From UMGS1696 sp964621755 (GTDB lineage: Bacteria > Bacillota > Clostridia > Oscillospirales > CAG-272), in the NCBI GenBank assembly GCA_964621755.1, contig CAZUPI010000013.1:1-64000 (forward strand): 64,000 bases of DNA. Reading direction: 5' to 3'. The translations under genes were made by a program, and so were the position numbers. Below the pieces are notes generated by a model that worked only from the letters and a program-made list of their open reading frames with translations, was not told the DNA's origin and ran no database searches. Shown here piece after piece: positions 16,570 through 25,442 of this stretch (within the stretch, counting starts at the first letter, position 1; each line of letters begins with the position of its first letter).

Positions 16570-17433
16570 TTAAATTTCTGTTTTTTCCAACCAGTCTGCG
16601 ACGAGTGCGTCCTGCAAGGCTTTTAAGATATCCCCCGCCCGGCCGCCGACAGGTCTTCCGTCAATTTCCGATACGGGGATGCAGAACGAGCCGCTTGAGG
16701 ATATCGTCACTTCGTCCGCGGTGAACAGCTCAGCTTTTGTGAACGGAATTTCCGCAAACGGAATCCCCAGCTTCCGGCACATGCGCAGGATGTTCATCCG
16801 TCCAATGCCGGGCAGAATCAGGTTATCTGTCGCGTGTGTGCGGAATACGCCGTCGATTATGGCGTGAACATTGCTGTGCGCACACTCGGTCACAATACCG
16901 TCCTGCGCCCCTTCGTAAGCCGGACGGTAGAAAATCGCCTCATGGCACCCCGCTTGACGCGCCTTTTCCGACGCCATGACGTTTGGCAGCAGGTTGAGCG
17001 TCTTAATATTGCAGTGGTAGAAACGCGTGTCCGGCACCGTAATGCAGGATATCTTCTCATATGTATCCTCGATTGCGTGAGGCGTCAGCGTTATCCAGAG
17101 ATTTGCCTTCATGCCGCCTCCGTGCGCGTGATTTCGCGGCGCCGTCCCACGTGAGAACTGTACGTAAATAAACTGCTCATGCGAGTCGACCTTTTTGACG
17201 AGTTCGGCGAGCAGACTCCCCAATTCCTCCCTGCCGCACGGTGCGTTGATGCCGAGAAGTCCAGCCGAATTATAAAGCCGGTCAAGATGCTCGGCAAGGC
17301 AGTAAATCGCGTAGTTGCGGCAGTACATAGCGTCATAACAGCCGTCGCCGAAGTAATTTGCGCGGTCCTCCATAGGAATCATTACCTTTTCAATCAAGTC
17401 GATTTTGCCATTATAATATCCAAGATTTCTCAT
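16570..17433 (-). CDS. dat: Class IV aminotransferase, D-amino-acid aminotransferase type
   Basis: This 287-residue fold-type IV PLP enzyme has the FGDGCYDAMYC start of the family, RGTAPRNHAH (as in D-alanine aminotransferases), the PLP Lys in IKTLNLLPNVMAS (about residue 145) and the cofactor Glu in TECAHSNVH (about residue 180). It probably interconverts D-alanine or D-glutamate with 2-oxo acids for the cell wall. Branched-chain aminotransferase is less likely given the RGTAPRNH motif. GAGGATTTT precedes the ATG and a promoter lies at 17474-17502. An alanine racemase is encoded 9 kb away. Confidence 0.85.
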   Translation of the reverse strand: MRNLGYYNGKIDLIEKVMIPMEDRANYFGDGCYDAMYCRNYAIYCLAEHLDRLYNSAGLLGINAPCGREELGSLLAELVKKVDSHEQFIYVQFSRGTAPRNHAHGGGMKANLWITLTPHAIEDTYEKISCITVPDTRFYHCNIKTLNLLPNVMASEKARQAGCHEAIFYRPAYEGAQDGIVTECAHSNVHAIIDGVFRTHATDNLILPGIGRMNILRMCRKLGIPFAEIPFTKAELFTADEVTISSSGSFCIPVSEIDGRPVGGRAGDILKALQDALVADWLEKTEI

Positions 17434-17473
17434 AAAATCCTCATAATTGGGATAAATAAATTTAATTCTCCTT

Positions 17474-17502
17474 ATTATACAACGAATGCAAAAAAATGTA
17501 AA
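17474..17502 (-). promoter_or_regulatory. Sigma-A promoter for the aminotransferase gene
   Basis: On the minus strand, TTTACA (17502-17497), a 17-base spacer and TATAAT (17479-17474) lie about 40 bases before the start codon. Confidence 0.75.
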
Positions 17503-17636
17503 GAAAAAATTATAAATTATTCAGAGAAGCAGTATCAAAAACGGGAGTTCGACTTTGTATGTGCGGCAAGCGGGGGTTTGGCATTTCTTTCCTCCCTTGT
17601 AAAAGAAAAAAAGAAAAACTGTTACTGTGGTGCTTA

Positions 17637-17665
17637 TTGACAATCCTTCTTTCGTGTGGTAAAAT
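17637..17665 (+). promoter_or_regulatory. Sigma-A promoter for the deacetylase gene
   Basis: TTGACA (17637-17642), a 17-base spacer and TAAAAT (17660-17665) lie in the 300-base gap between the divergent aminotransferase and deacetylase genes. The rest of this AT-rich gap shows nothing recognisable apart from the aminotransferase promoter. Confidence 0.75.
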
Positions 17666-17749
17666 TATTTTATCGTAAAATAAGGCAATATTCGATTGAT
17701 AGTGAAATGACGGGGCTTTGTCCTATACTGAAAGCGGATGTATTATATA

Positions 17750-18874
17750 ATGAAAAGTAAATTTTGCTTCAAACATAAAGAATACGTGAAGCGCGCGGCA
17801 GCGCTTCTTCTCCTTACAACGGTTCTGGCGTCGTGTACTGATAAACCGAAACCATCGACGCCGTCGAATACTGTCGGGGTCGGGCGAGCGGCTGAGCTTG
17901 TCGGCGGCAGCCAAAACCAAAGCTCGGATGAAAATACTACAAAGGACAATTCCGCTGAAACCAGTGAAAAAACGGGAGAAAGCGAAAAGGAAGACGATGA
18001 GGACGGCAGCACTGTCTCATCGGGCGGCAGCTTCGGGAACGTCTCATGGAGTATTGTGAATGGAAAGTATACGTATACTGTACCGGAGCCCGACCGAAGC
18101 GGATTGTCCGACCTTTCTGACGTAAACAGTGTCGGAAACGCGCTCTTCTCCGACCAGGGAGACGATTCGACCGGCGCGTGGTATTATGGAAAGACGGAAT
18201 ATAATGCCGATACGGGCGAGGTGACGTACGTATGGGACCGCGCGGCCGATACGCTTGAGATTTTGAAGGAGAATCACGGCATTTACCGCGGCGACGAAAC
18301 GAGAAAGGTTTGCTATTTCACGTTTGACTGCGGCTATGAGAACGGCTATACAGACAAAATTCTCGACATATTACAGGAGAAGAGCGTTCCGGGCGTGTTT
18401 TTTCTGACAGGGCACTACGTCGAAACGGCGCAGGAGCAAATCAAGCGCATGATTGACGAAGGGCACCTGCTCGGCAATCACACTGTGAATCACACGAATA
18501 TGACGCAGGTCACGGCGACCGAATTCATAGAGGAAATCGAGGGACTTGAGAATCTGGTGAAAACATATTTCCCCAATTCCGACCCGATTTTGTATTTCCG
18601 CCCACCCTACGGCGCAGCAAACGAGTGGACGCTGAAGATGGCGTCTAAAATGGGTCTTCGCACCGTCATGTGGTCCTACACTTACAAAGATTACGACCCT
18701 GACGACCAGCTCGACCCCGCTGCCGCTCTCGAAAAATGTAAATCCGGTCTTCACCCCGGCGCAGTTTTCCTCTTCCACGCCGTTTCCAGCACAAACGCCA
18801 GCATCCTCGGCGACTTTATCGACTGGGTGCGCGATCAAGGCTACGAAATCCTTCCAATTTGTGACATAGAGTGA
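17750..18874 (+). CDS. Polysaccharide deacetylase lipoprotein (PdaA-like)
   Basis: The product has about 374 residues with a lipoprotein signal (Lys/Arg-rich start, LLLLTTVLASC lipobox), a disordered Ser/Thr/Glu-rich linker to about residue 95, then a NodB-type CE4 domain. The CE4 motifs are YFTFDCGYENGYTDKIL (motif 1, catalytic Asp), GNHTVNHTNM (motif 2, metal His pair), YFRPPYGAANEW (motif 3), MWSYTYKDYD (motif 4) and FLFHAVSS (motif 5). FDCGYENGYT strongly resembles PdaA, which deacetylates N-acetylmuramic acid on the path to spore-cortex muramic lactam. An ATG four codons upstream (17738) is possible. It probably acts on the outer face of the membrane. Confidence 0.87.
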   Translation: MKSKFCFKHKEYVKRAAALLLLTTVLASCTDKPKPSTPSNTVGVGRAAELVGGSQNQSSDENTTKDNSAETSEKTGESEKEDDEDGSTVSSGGSFGNVSWSIVNGKYTYTVPEPDRSGLSDLSDVNSVGNALFSDQGDDSTGAWYYGKTEYNADTGEVTYVWDRAADTLEILKENHGIYRGDETRKVCYFTFDCGYENGYTDKILDILQEKSVPGVFFLTGHYVETAQEQIKRMIDEGHLLGNHTVNHTNMTQVTATEFIEEIEGLENLVKTYFPNSDPILYFRPPYGAANEWTLKMASKMGLRTVMWSYTYKDYDPDDQLDPAAALEKCKSGLHPGAVFLFHAVSSTNASILGDFIDWVRDQGYEILPICDIE

Positions 18875-18933
18875 GAGACTTTGAAAAATTTTGTAATTTT
18901 CGTCCGCTAAGAAAAAATGAAGGAAGAACAATA

Positions 18934-19494
18934 ATGTCAAAATTACATCTGCCTGCCGTGAGAAGGCGTATATATATGACGTCCGATAAGCCGATACGGT
19001 TGTTTGGAACGGCGTCTGAGTCGATTGTGGACGGGCCCGGAGTCCGGTTCGTGATATTCGTTCAGGGGTGTCCGCACCACTGTCCCGGCTGCCACAATCC
19101 CGAAAGCCATGACCCGAGCGGGGGAAAGCTCTCCTCGACCCTTGATTTATGGAAGGAAATACAGCGCGACCCGCTTTTGACGGGTGTGACTTTCTCGGGG
19201 GGAGAACCGTTTCTCTGGGCGGACGAGCTTGCGGATATCGGAGCGGCGGCGCGTGACGCCGGATTGGATGTTATGACCTACACCGGTTATACATATGAGC
19301 AGCTGCTGAAGCGCGGGGAGACCGACCTGAGCGTGCGCCGTCTGCTGACGGTCACGAACTACCTTGTCGACGGCAGATTTGAGCAGGACAAGCGAGACCT
19401 TACGCTGAAGTTCCGCGGAAGCAGAAATCAGAGGATTCTTGACGTGACGTGCTATCCGAACTCTAAAAACGCGGTCTGCACGAAATGGTCATAA
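18934..19494 (+). CDS. nrdG: Anaerobic ribonucleotide reductase activating protein (radical SAM)
   Basis: The 186-residue radical SAM protein has the cluster motif CPHHCPGCH (about residue 48) after GTASESIVDGPGVRFVIFVQG, the typical NrdG opening, and TFSGGEPFLWADEL (about residue 88). It installs the glycyl radical on class III ribonucleotide reductase under anoxia. AAGGAAG lies seven bases before the ATG at 18934, so that start is preferred over one 63 bases upstream. The reductase nrdD is not adjacent and is not in this window, so the pair is split. A TrcR/PflA-like activase is less likely because of the short length. Confidence 0.88.
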   Translation: MSKLHLPAVRRRIYMTSDKPIRLFGTASESIVDGPGVRFVIFVQGCPHHCPGCHNPESHDPSGGKLSSTLDLWKEIQRDPLLTGVTFSGGEPFLWADELADIGAAARDAGLDVMTYTGYTYEQLLKRGETDLSVRRLLTVTNYLVDGRFEQDKRDLTLKFRGSRNQRILDVTCYPNSKNAVCTKWS

Positions 19495-19542
19495 GCGATA
19501 AACCCGCATCCCTTGAACGATGAACTTGGAGGTATGAATATT

Positions 19543-20529
19543 ATGAAGAATCAGAGAATTTTAGTTGTCAGCAGTGCGAACATTGATTTTGTACAGAGAA
19601 TGAGACGGATTCCATACGCGGGAGAGACTGTTGTAGAGAACGATGCGGGATATTCCTACATTCCTGGTGGAAAGGGCGCGAACAGTGCGATTACGTTTGC
19701 GCGGTTTGGCGCGGACTGTGTGTTCACGTGTAAGATGGGGCGCGATTCGAACGCGAAGCGGCTTTTGTCGATATACCGGAACGAAGGGATTGACACGAGG
19801 TACATTCTCGAGGATGCGGAGGCGCCGACGGGGCTTGCATCCATTCTCGTAGAGGAGAACGGCAAGAACCGGATTATTGTTTATCCGGGCGCGAACATGA
19901 CGATGACAGCCGCGGACATTGAGGAGTGCTTCACGTGCTATCCGGACGCGGTATATATGCAGCTTGAGATTCCGGACGCAGCGATTCTGGAGGCGGCAAA
20001 ACGCGCGCACGAAGCTGGAATCCCGGTATTCATCGACGCGGGGCCGGCGCGGCTGGATTTTCCGCTCGGGGAGCTCGGGCGGGTAGAGATATTCTCTCCG
20101 AACGAGAGCGAGACGCGTATTTTTACGGGGATTGCGCCGACGAGCGAGGAGAACTGTCTGCGTGCGGCGATACGGCTGTCCGCACTGGTAGACGCGAAGT
20201 ATATTGTCATTAAGCTGGGCGACCGCGGCTCGTTCATATACGACGGTCGTGAATACTACATGATACCGGCTGAGAAGGTGGATGTGGTTGATACGACGGC
20301 TGCCGGAGACGTTTTCACCGCGGCGATGGTATACGTATACCTGCAAAACGGAAATATTGTATCGGCGGTAAAGTATGCGACGTGCGCCGCCGCGCTTTCG
20401 GTAGCGAAGGAGGGCGCGTCGACGTCGATACCGACTCGTTCGGAGGTCATCGCGTACGCGCGGAACAAGAAAAAAGCGGGAGCGGATGAATCGGAAGACG
20501 GCGACGAAGAATTTAAGATACAGAACTGA
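19543..20529 (+). CDS. rbsK: Ribokinase-like PfkB-family sugar kinase
   Basis: The predicted 328-residue kinase opens with VVSSANIDFVQRMRRIPYAGETV and GGKGANSAITFARFG (about residue 44), and carries SPNESETRIFTG and VVDTTAAGDVFTAAM (about residue 248). The ribokinase family phosphorylates ribose or a related sugar with ATP. The usual GAGD anion hole is AAGD here, a tolerated variant in ribokinases. The ATG at 19543 is preferred because TTGGAGG lies ten bases upstream. The C-terminus has an extra acidic Lys/Glu-rich tail of about 20 residues. ruvX follows with a one-base gap. No ribose transporter is adjacent. Confidence 0.83.
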   Translation: MKNQRILVVSSANIDFVQRMRRIPYAGETVVENDAGYSYIPGGKGANSAITFARFGADCVFTCKMGRDSNAKRLLSIYRNEGIDTRYILEDAEAPTGLASILVEENGKNRIIVYPGANMTMTAADIEECFTCYPDAVYMQLEIPDAAILEAAKRAHEAGIPVFIDAGPARLDFPLGELGRVEIFSPNESETRIFTGIAPTSEENCLRAAIRLSALVDAKYIVIKLGDRGSFIYDGREYYMIPAEKVDVVDTTAAGDVFTAAMVYVYLQNGNIVSAVKYATCAAALSVAKEGASTSIPTRSEVIAYARNKKKAGADESEDGDEEFKIQN

Positions 20530-20530
20530 T

Positions 20531-20977
20531 ATGATTATAGTAGGAATAGACTTTGGCGACGCAAGAACAGGCATCGCGGTCTGCGACAAAAATGAGATGA
20601 TGGCCAGCGACGCGGGCTGTATTACAGCTAACACGTACCAAAAGGCGCTGGCTGCGGTCGGCGAACGGGTCCGTGAGCTGAAAGCGGAGCGAATCGTCGT
20701 GGGAAACCCGATTCATATGGATGGGACGGTAGGTCCGCGCAGCGAAAAATGCAAAGCTTTTGCCGCCGACCTCACCGCTCTGACCGGTATCCCCACCGTC
20801 ATGTATGACGAACGCCTGACCACCGTTATGGCTTACAAAATCCTTAACGAAAACAACGTCCGCAGCAAAAAGCGCAAACTTATTGTCGACGCTTTGGCTG
20901 CCAGACTTATTCTTGAGGATTATCTTGTGGTGAGAAAGAGAGAAAAGGAGGGGGCGCCGCCCCTTGACCCCGCTTAG
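20531..20977 (+). CDS. ruvX: RuvX/YqgF RNase H-fold pre-rRNA/Holliday-junction nuclease
   Basis: The 148-residue RNase H-fold protein starts MIIVGIDFGDARTGIAV and has IVVGNPIHMDGTVG (about residue 56), VMYDERLTTVMA (about residue 92) and a VDALAARLILEDYL motif near the end. These match RuvX/YqgF, linked to 16S rRNA 5' processing. The ATG is one base past the kinase stop, so the two are probably translationally coupled, with little visible Shine-Dalgarno. The last few residues (EGAPPLDPA) are encoded by a G/C-rich segment that resembles a degraded copy of the dispersed repeat. Confidence 0.88.
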   Translation: MIIVGIDFGDARTGIAVCDKNEMMASDAGCITANTYQKALAAVGERVRELKAERIVVGNPIHMDGTVGPRSEKCKAFAADLTALTGIPTVMYDERLTTVMAYKILNENNVRSKKRKLIVDALAARLILEDYLVVRKREKEGAPPLDPA

Positions 20978-21030
20978 GAACCTTTTGAGGAGAGGTTAAA
21001 ATTCAGCTGCACGAAACCCATATTACCTAG

Positions 21031-21093
21031 TAAAAAAATTTTTGATGGGGCGGGGATACTTTTTTTCAAAAAGCGTCTCCCAGCGCATCCCCC
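21031..21093 (+). repeat. Dispersed hairpin repeat copy
   Basis: TAAAAAAATTTTTGATGGGG is followed by a hairpin in which GGGGATACTTTTT pairs with AAAAAGCGTCTCCC (21052-21081) and by CAGCGC. It sits between ruvX and pepC, about 30 bases before the pepC Shine-Dalgarno. Confidence 0.7.
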
Positions 21094-21122
21094 TATCTAT
21101 AACATCAACAAAGGAGAAAATT

Positions 21123-22502
21123 ATGAAAAAAGCAACCCCTATTACTTGTTATGACATTGACCGGTATGCGAATTACAGCGAACACGATACGATACGTCGT
21201 GCTCTTACCGGGGTGTTCTCGAAGACGAATATGAATGATATGGCATTTAATACGGCGAAAGCAAAGGCAAATCAGTTTATGTTTTCGACCGATATTAAAA
21301 CGATGGGTGCGACAAATCAGATGTCGAGCGGACGCTGCTGGCTGTTTGCGGCTACCAACGTTCTTCGCGAGATTGTTGCAAAGAAACTGAATGTAGAGTC
21401 TTTTGAGCTTTCGCAGTCCTACCTTGCTTTCTATGACAAGTTTGAGAGAATCAATTACTACATAGAGAGCATTATTGACACGGCAAATGAGCCCGCGTCC
21501 TCCCGTCTTGTGGACTACATTGTAGCGACCGGCGTTCATGACGGCGGTCAGTGGGATATGTTTGTGAACGTTGTGAAGAAGTATGGCGTTATGCCGAAGG
21601 TTTGCTTCCCGGAGACCTTCCAGTCCTCCAATACCGGCAACCTGAACAAGCATATCAACAACTATCTCCGCGCAAAGACGCCTCTTCTCCGCAAATATGC
21701 ATCGGAGCACGATATTGACAACCTCTCCAAGCTCCGCGGCGAGATGCTTGAGAAGACCTATTCCTTCCTCTGCGCGTGCTACGACACGCCGCCGGAAGAT
21801 TTTGATTTCGAATACAAGGACAAAGATGGCAAGGTTATCGTTGTCCGTGATATGACTCCTCTCAAGTTCTTTGAAACCTACATTGGCGATTACCTTGACA
21901 ATTACGTGAGCATCATCCATGCACCGACGGAAGACAAGCCGTTCAACAAGGTTTATACTGTAAAGTATCTCGGCAATGTTGTCGGCGGCGCGGAGGTTTG
22001 CTATCTCAACCTTGAAATGGAAGAATTCAAGGACCTCGTTGTGAAGCAGCTCACCGACGGTGAGGACAACAAGGGTGAAATCGTATGGTTCGGAAGCGAC
22101 TGCGGCAAGTACGGAGACGGTGCAAAGGCATGCTGGGACGTTGAACAGTACGACGAATACACGCTGACCGGGCTCGATGCTAAGATGAGCAAAGAGGATA
22201 TGCTGAACTATCACGTGAGCCAGATGAATCATGCAATGTGCATCACCGGCGTCAATATTGACGAAAAGACCGGCAAGCCGAACCGTTGGAAGATAGAAAA
22301 CAGCTGGGGCAACGGCGGTGCGAACTCCGGATACCATATGGCGTCCGACGCATGGTTTGACCTGTACGTTTATCAGGCTGTTGTCAACAAGAAGTATCTT
22401 GGAGACAAGGCTGCTCTTCTTGACGAGCCTAAAATCGAGCTCGAGCCTTGGGACCCGATGGGAAGCCTTGCCGGACTGAGAAATCCGGAAATCTGCATAT
22501 AA
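21123..22502 (+). CDS. pepC: Aminopeptidase C / bleomycin-hydrolase-type cysteine peptidase
   Basis: The 459-residue C1B peptidase has the catalytic Cys in QMSSGRCWLFAATNV (about residue 68), His in QMNHAMCITGV (about residue 373) and Asn in IENSWGNGG (about residue 395). PepC removes N-terminal residues from peptides in the cytoplasm as a hexamer. AAAGGAGAAAATT precedes the ATG at 21123, which is the right start; an in-frame codon at 21042 falls inside the repeat copy. A terminator follows. The C-terminus is not extended. Confidence 0.92.
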   Translation: MKKATPITCYDIDRYANYSEHDTIRRALTGVFSKTNMNDMAFNTAKAKANQFMFSTDIKTMGATNQMSSGRCWLFAATNVLREIVAKKLNVESFELSQSYLAFYDKFERINYYIESIIDTANEPASSRLVDYIVATGVHDGGQWDMFVNVVKKYGVMPKVCFPETFQSSNTGNLNKHINNYLRAKTPLLRKYASEHDIDNLSKLRGEMLEKTYSFLCACYDTPPEDFDFEYKDKDGKVIVVRDMTPLKFFETYIGDYLDNYVSIIHAPTEDKPFNKVYTVKYLGNVVGGAEVCYLNLEMEEFKDLVVKQLTDGEDNKGEIVWFGSDCGKYGDGAKACWDVEQYDEYTLTGLDAKMSKEDMLNYHVSQMNHAMCITGVNIDEKTGKPNRWKIENSWGNGGANSGYHMASDAWFDLYVYQAVVNKKYLGDKAALLDEPKIELEPWDPMGSLAGLRNPEICI

Positions 22503-22511
22503 TGCAAAGCT

Positions 22512-22547
22512 GCACGTTGGTCTGTTTGACTGACGTGCGGTTTCTTT
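22512..22547 (+). terminator. Intrinsic terminator after pepC
   Basis: GCACGT (22512-22517) pairs with ACGTGC (22533-22538), with a GTC/GAC pair further in, followed by GGTTTCTTT. It starts about ten bases beyond the pepC stop. Confidence 0.65.
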
Positions 22548-22590
22548 ACCTATGTAGGAGAATTTTACAATGCAGTTTTTCAAGCTTTTA

Positions 22591-22619
22591 TTGACATTAT
22601 CTTGCAAATATAATATAAT
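22591..22619 (+). promoter_or_regulatory. Consensus sigma-A promoter for the PHP/PH-domain operon
   Basis: Perfect TTGACA (22591-22596), a 17-base spacer and perfect TATAAT (22614-22619) lie 45 bases before the PHP gene start, with ACGGAGG as its ribosome binding site. Confidence 0.88.
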
Positions 22620-22663
22620 ATACAAAATAAAAACAGTAAAGATAAAACAAACGGAGGTACAAT

Positions 22664-24025
22664 ATGCAGTCAACCCTTTATAACTATGATATCTACCCGA
22701 AGGTCTTTCCGGTTCAGACTCTGACAGAAATTACGATTAAGCCGCTCGGAGAGCATGTGAAATTCGAGGGCGATTATCGTATTGTCGTACAGCGTATCGA
22801 CTCGGGAAGCGCCGGGCATGACTTCTCCGCATGGAATCATACCGATTTCAATGTGACTCCCGGACAGGACGGCGCCCTTCACTTTGCTTATACTGCCGAA
22901 GCGGAGTGCGAGCACTTCGTACGCGTCTATAAGGACGACCGAAGAGTGGTACAGCTTTCCGTTTACGCTCTCGAGCCTGACCTTGCTTGCCGTATCCCAC
23001 TGCGCGGCGATTTGCATATGCATACTTGCCGCTCCGATGGCCGCGAAGACCCCGCAACCGTTTGCGCAAACTATCGTAAGCTCGGCTATGATTTTATCGT
23101 CGTCACCGACCACGGCAGATATTATCCCTCCCTTGAAGCAAGACGGATTTATCAGAATGTAAAGCTCGCGCTCAATATCCTCCCCGGCGAGGAAGTGCAT
23201 ATGCCTATGACCAACGTCCATATCGTCAACGCCGGCGGCGCCTTCTCTGTTAACGGTCTCCTTGAATCTTCGGATAATTACCGCGAAACCGACGGTCAGC
23301 TTGCCCTTCGCTCCCTGGACGGAACTGCCCCCGATATCCTCTCTGCCGACGAATACCGCAGCCAGATTATGGAGATTGCAGACTCCGACGCGTGCGCCGA
23401 TTGCCCTGACAACGTCAATAAAATCTGGTATGCCGTCTGCGTGTGGGCGTTCCGGAAAATCCGCGAAGGAGGCGGACTTGGCGTCTTTGCACACCCCTAT
23501 TGGATTTCCGATATGTGGCAGATTCCCGAACCTTTCACTTACTATATGATGAAGAAGCACCCGTTTGACGCCTTTGAAGTTCTCGGCGGCGAAAATTACT
23601 ACGAACAAAACGGCTTCCAGACTTCCATTTATTACGACGAATACCGCAACGGCCGCGTTCATCCCATCGTAGGTTCGACGGACAGCCACGGCTCTACAGA
23701 GCATAACCGCAATGCGGATATTTGTTCTACGATTGTATTTGCCCATCAGAATGAGAGGGAAGACATTGTGCAGTCTATAAAGGATAAATATTCTGTAGCG
23801 GTAGATACGATATCGAAGGAATACCGGCTGGTAGGGGAGCATCGTTTCCAGAAATACGCGTGCTTCCTGATGGAGAATTGGTATCCCATCCACGACAGAA
23901 TTGCCGCCCTTGACGGAGAGCTCATGCGTGAATACTACGTGGGCGAAGCGGACGCAAGCGAGCTTGCTCTGACCTATAACAAGTCCAACGCAATGTTCAA
24001 AAAATATTTTAAAACCGTACTTTGA
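22664..24025 (+). CDS. PHP-domain protein with N-terminal beta-rich domain
   Basis: The 453-residue protein has about 110 N-terminal residues of probable beta structure, then a PHP metallophosphoesterase domain: RGDLHMHTCRSDGRED (about residue 114), FIVVTDHGRYYPS (about residue 144), LPGEEVHMP (about residue 174), GVFAHPYW (about residue 269) and STDSHGS (about residue 341). The same N-terminal domain is seen in other large clostridial PHP proteins, but their substrate is unknown. The ATG has ACGGAGG upstream. A PH-domain gene starts eight bases after the stop, in an operon. It is only distantly similar to the PHP gene at 7.9 kb. Confidence 0.8.
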   Translation: MQSTLYNYDIYPKVFPVQTLTEITIKPLGEHVKFEGDYRIVVQRIDSGSAGHDFSAWNHTDFNVTPGQDGALHFAYTAEAECEHFVRVYKDDRRVVQLSVYALEPDLACRIPLRGDLHMHTCRSDGREDPATVCANYRKLGYDFIVVTDHGRYYPSLEARRIYQNVKLALNILPGEEVHMPMTNVHIVNAGGAFSVNGLLESSDNYRETDGQLALRSLDGTAPDILSADEYRSQIMEIADSDACADCPDNVNKIWYAVCVWAFRKIREGGGLGVFAHPYWISDMWQIPEPFTYYMMKKHPFDAFEVLGGENYYEQNGFQTSIYYDEYRNGRVHPIVGSTDSHGSTEHNRNADICSTIVFAHQNEREDIVQSIKDKYSVAVDTISKEYRLVGEHRFQKYACFLMENWYPIHDRIAALDGELMREYYVGEADASELALTYNKSNAMFKKYFKTVL

Positions 24026-24033
24026 GGTATTTT

Positions 24034-24408
24034 ATGAAAAATACAGGCTACATCTGGCATGATAAAAAACGCATTGCCTTTGGTTTGCCGTGGACATTTA
24101 CGACATACACGCTGACTGAGGACAGACTTATCGTGAAGCGTGGCGTCCTCAACACGAGCGAAGATGAAATCCGCCTGTATCGCATTCTCGATATCACCCT
24201 GGTACGCTCTTTCTGGGAGCGCGTCTTCGGACTTGGCAGCCTGCATCTTTACACAGCCGATAAGTCCGCGGTAGAAATGGATATTCTCCACATCAAAAGC
24301 CCGCGCGAGGTCAGAACTCTGCTCTCCGATAAGGTTGAGGAGGAACGTTCGGCCCGCTACGTCGGCGTCCGCGAATACATGGGCGACGACGGGTCAATTG
24401 ATAATTGA
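24034..24408 (+). CDS. Bacterial PH-domain (YdbS-type) protein
   Basis: The 124-residue product resembles bPH_2-type domains: LPWTFTTYTLTEDRLIVKRGVLNTSEDEIRLYRI is the core strand-and-loop pattern (about residues 14-48), then ITLVRSFWERVFGLGSLHLYTAD. Unlike typical YdbS/YdbT proteins it has no transmembrane segment. GAGG lies six bases before the ATG. Its stop is almost immediately followed by the decayed metallophosphoesterase fragment, but its own end (REYMGDD) looks natural. Function unknown. Confidence 0.75.
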   Translation: MKNTGYIWHDKKRIAFGLPWTFTTYTLTEDRLIVKRGVLNTSEDEIRLYRILDITLVRSFWERVFGLGSLHLYTADKSAVEMDILHIKSPREVRTLLSDKVEEERSARYVGVREYMGDDGSIDN

Positions 24409-25278
24409 GACGAAAAGCTTCCCGCTTCAGGAATTCTATGAAGTTTCGCTGAATCCGAACGAGACCGGCATGACGGGAGTCAAGCAGGAAAACGTCTGCG
24501 CGGGTCCGCTGAATTCGGGTATGTTTACCGCTATGCTTGAGCGCGGCGACGTCAAGGCGGTTTGCTGCGGTCACGACCACACCAACGATTACGCAGCGGA
24601 ATTCTGCGGTTTCAAGCTGTGCTATTCTTCGAACATCGGCTATGACACGTATCATGACAGCGCGGTCATGGGTGGACGGATGTTTATCGTACACGAGTCA
24701 AATCCGGACGAAATCGAGACATACCTCTCATATGTCAACGGAATCAATCTGAATGACGTCATGTCAGCGTCAGATGCGGTCCTTGATTTTGAAGATGCAG
24801 ACGCGTATACGGCAGACGAAGGCGCGGCGTCTGCAGAAGGCGTAGGACAAGGCTGCAGAAGGCGTAGGACAAGGCGATTCGACGGGTCTGAAAGTCACGG
24901 GAGAAAGCGGTGTAACGCTGGCGTCTCCGCTGAAGCTGGACGCGGGCCGGTACTTTCGTCTGTGGATTGACACAGCAGACGGCACAATCGACACGGCAGC
25001 TGTTGTGTCGTTCACGGGGAACCCAGTACAGCGCGTCTCTTTCGTCTGCGGCAGCGTACTACATGGCTGACGGAACCGATGAGTGGCTGACCGCCGGCGA
25101 GGGGGAAACTGTTCCTGCGGGATTCAAAGGCTACATAGCGGTATCATCCGGTTCGCTGAAAAACGAGTCAGGCGATACGCCGACGAAAGATACGGTAGTG
25201 GGCGGTTTCCGCTTCACTGTCACCGGCAGCGCAGTTGTCGACGAGATTCGGATGACGTCCAGTTATAAAAAGGGATGA
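24405..25278 (+). pseudogene. Metallophosphoesterase pseudogene, N-truncated and frameshifted
   Basis: The frame from about 24405 encodes the C-terminal part of a calcineurin-like phosphoesterase: FPLQEFYEVSLNP, then NSGMFTAMLERGDVKAVCCGHDHTNDY, where GHDH is the last metal motif. The N-terminal half with the other metal ligands is missing, and no start codon is visible. After about 24,830 an exact 22-base tandem duplication shifts the frame. Removing one copy restores a sensible frame (DSTGLKVTGESG ... RYFRLWIDTADG). A second shift near 25,020-25,040 leads into a third frame (YYMADGTDEWLTAG ... SYKKG) that ends at 25278. The intact gene would have ended in a beta-rich domain. Confidence 0.82.
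24832..24875 (+). repeat. 22-bp perfect tandem duplication
   Basis: Two identical 22-base units (24832-24853 and 24854-24875) lie head to tail in the pseudogene. Because 22 is not a multiple of three, the duplication breaks the reading frame. Confidence 0.95.
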
Positions 25279-25338
25279 ACTAAGCGCGTCCCAGCGACGA
25301 AATTCCGCGCAGTCGGCGTGGCTTTTTACAAAAAGATA

Positions 25339-25367
25339 TTGAAATTTCTGCGTCTGTATGGTATTCT
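25339..25367 (+). promoter_or_regulatory. Sigma-A promoter for the DUF6106 gene
   Basis: TTGAAA (25339-25344), a 17-base spacer and TATTCT (25362-25367) lie about 75 bases before the start codon. Confidence 0.6.
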
Positions 25368-25442
25368 AATGAAGATATCCTTAGAGGCGCGATTTTCGTT
25401 TGTTTATCGTGCTGCAAAATAACTACATCATTGGAGGAAATT

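Noticed and set aside
21105..22673. A 522-codon minus-strand frame across pepC
   Set aside because: pepC has all catalytic motifs, a ribosome binding site and a terminator. The opposite frame is a shadow caused by codon use. The same applies to long frames opposite gyrB, the ribokinase, the ABC ATPase, the binding lipoprotein and mnmG.
24335..24404. N-terminal extension of the metallophosphoesterase frame
   Set aside because: This part of the frame is the end of the PH-domain gene in another frame and does not resemble a phosphoesterase.
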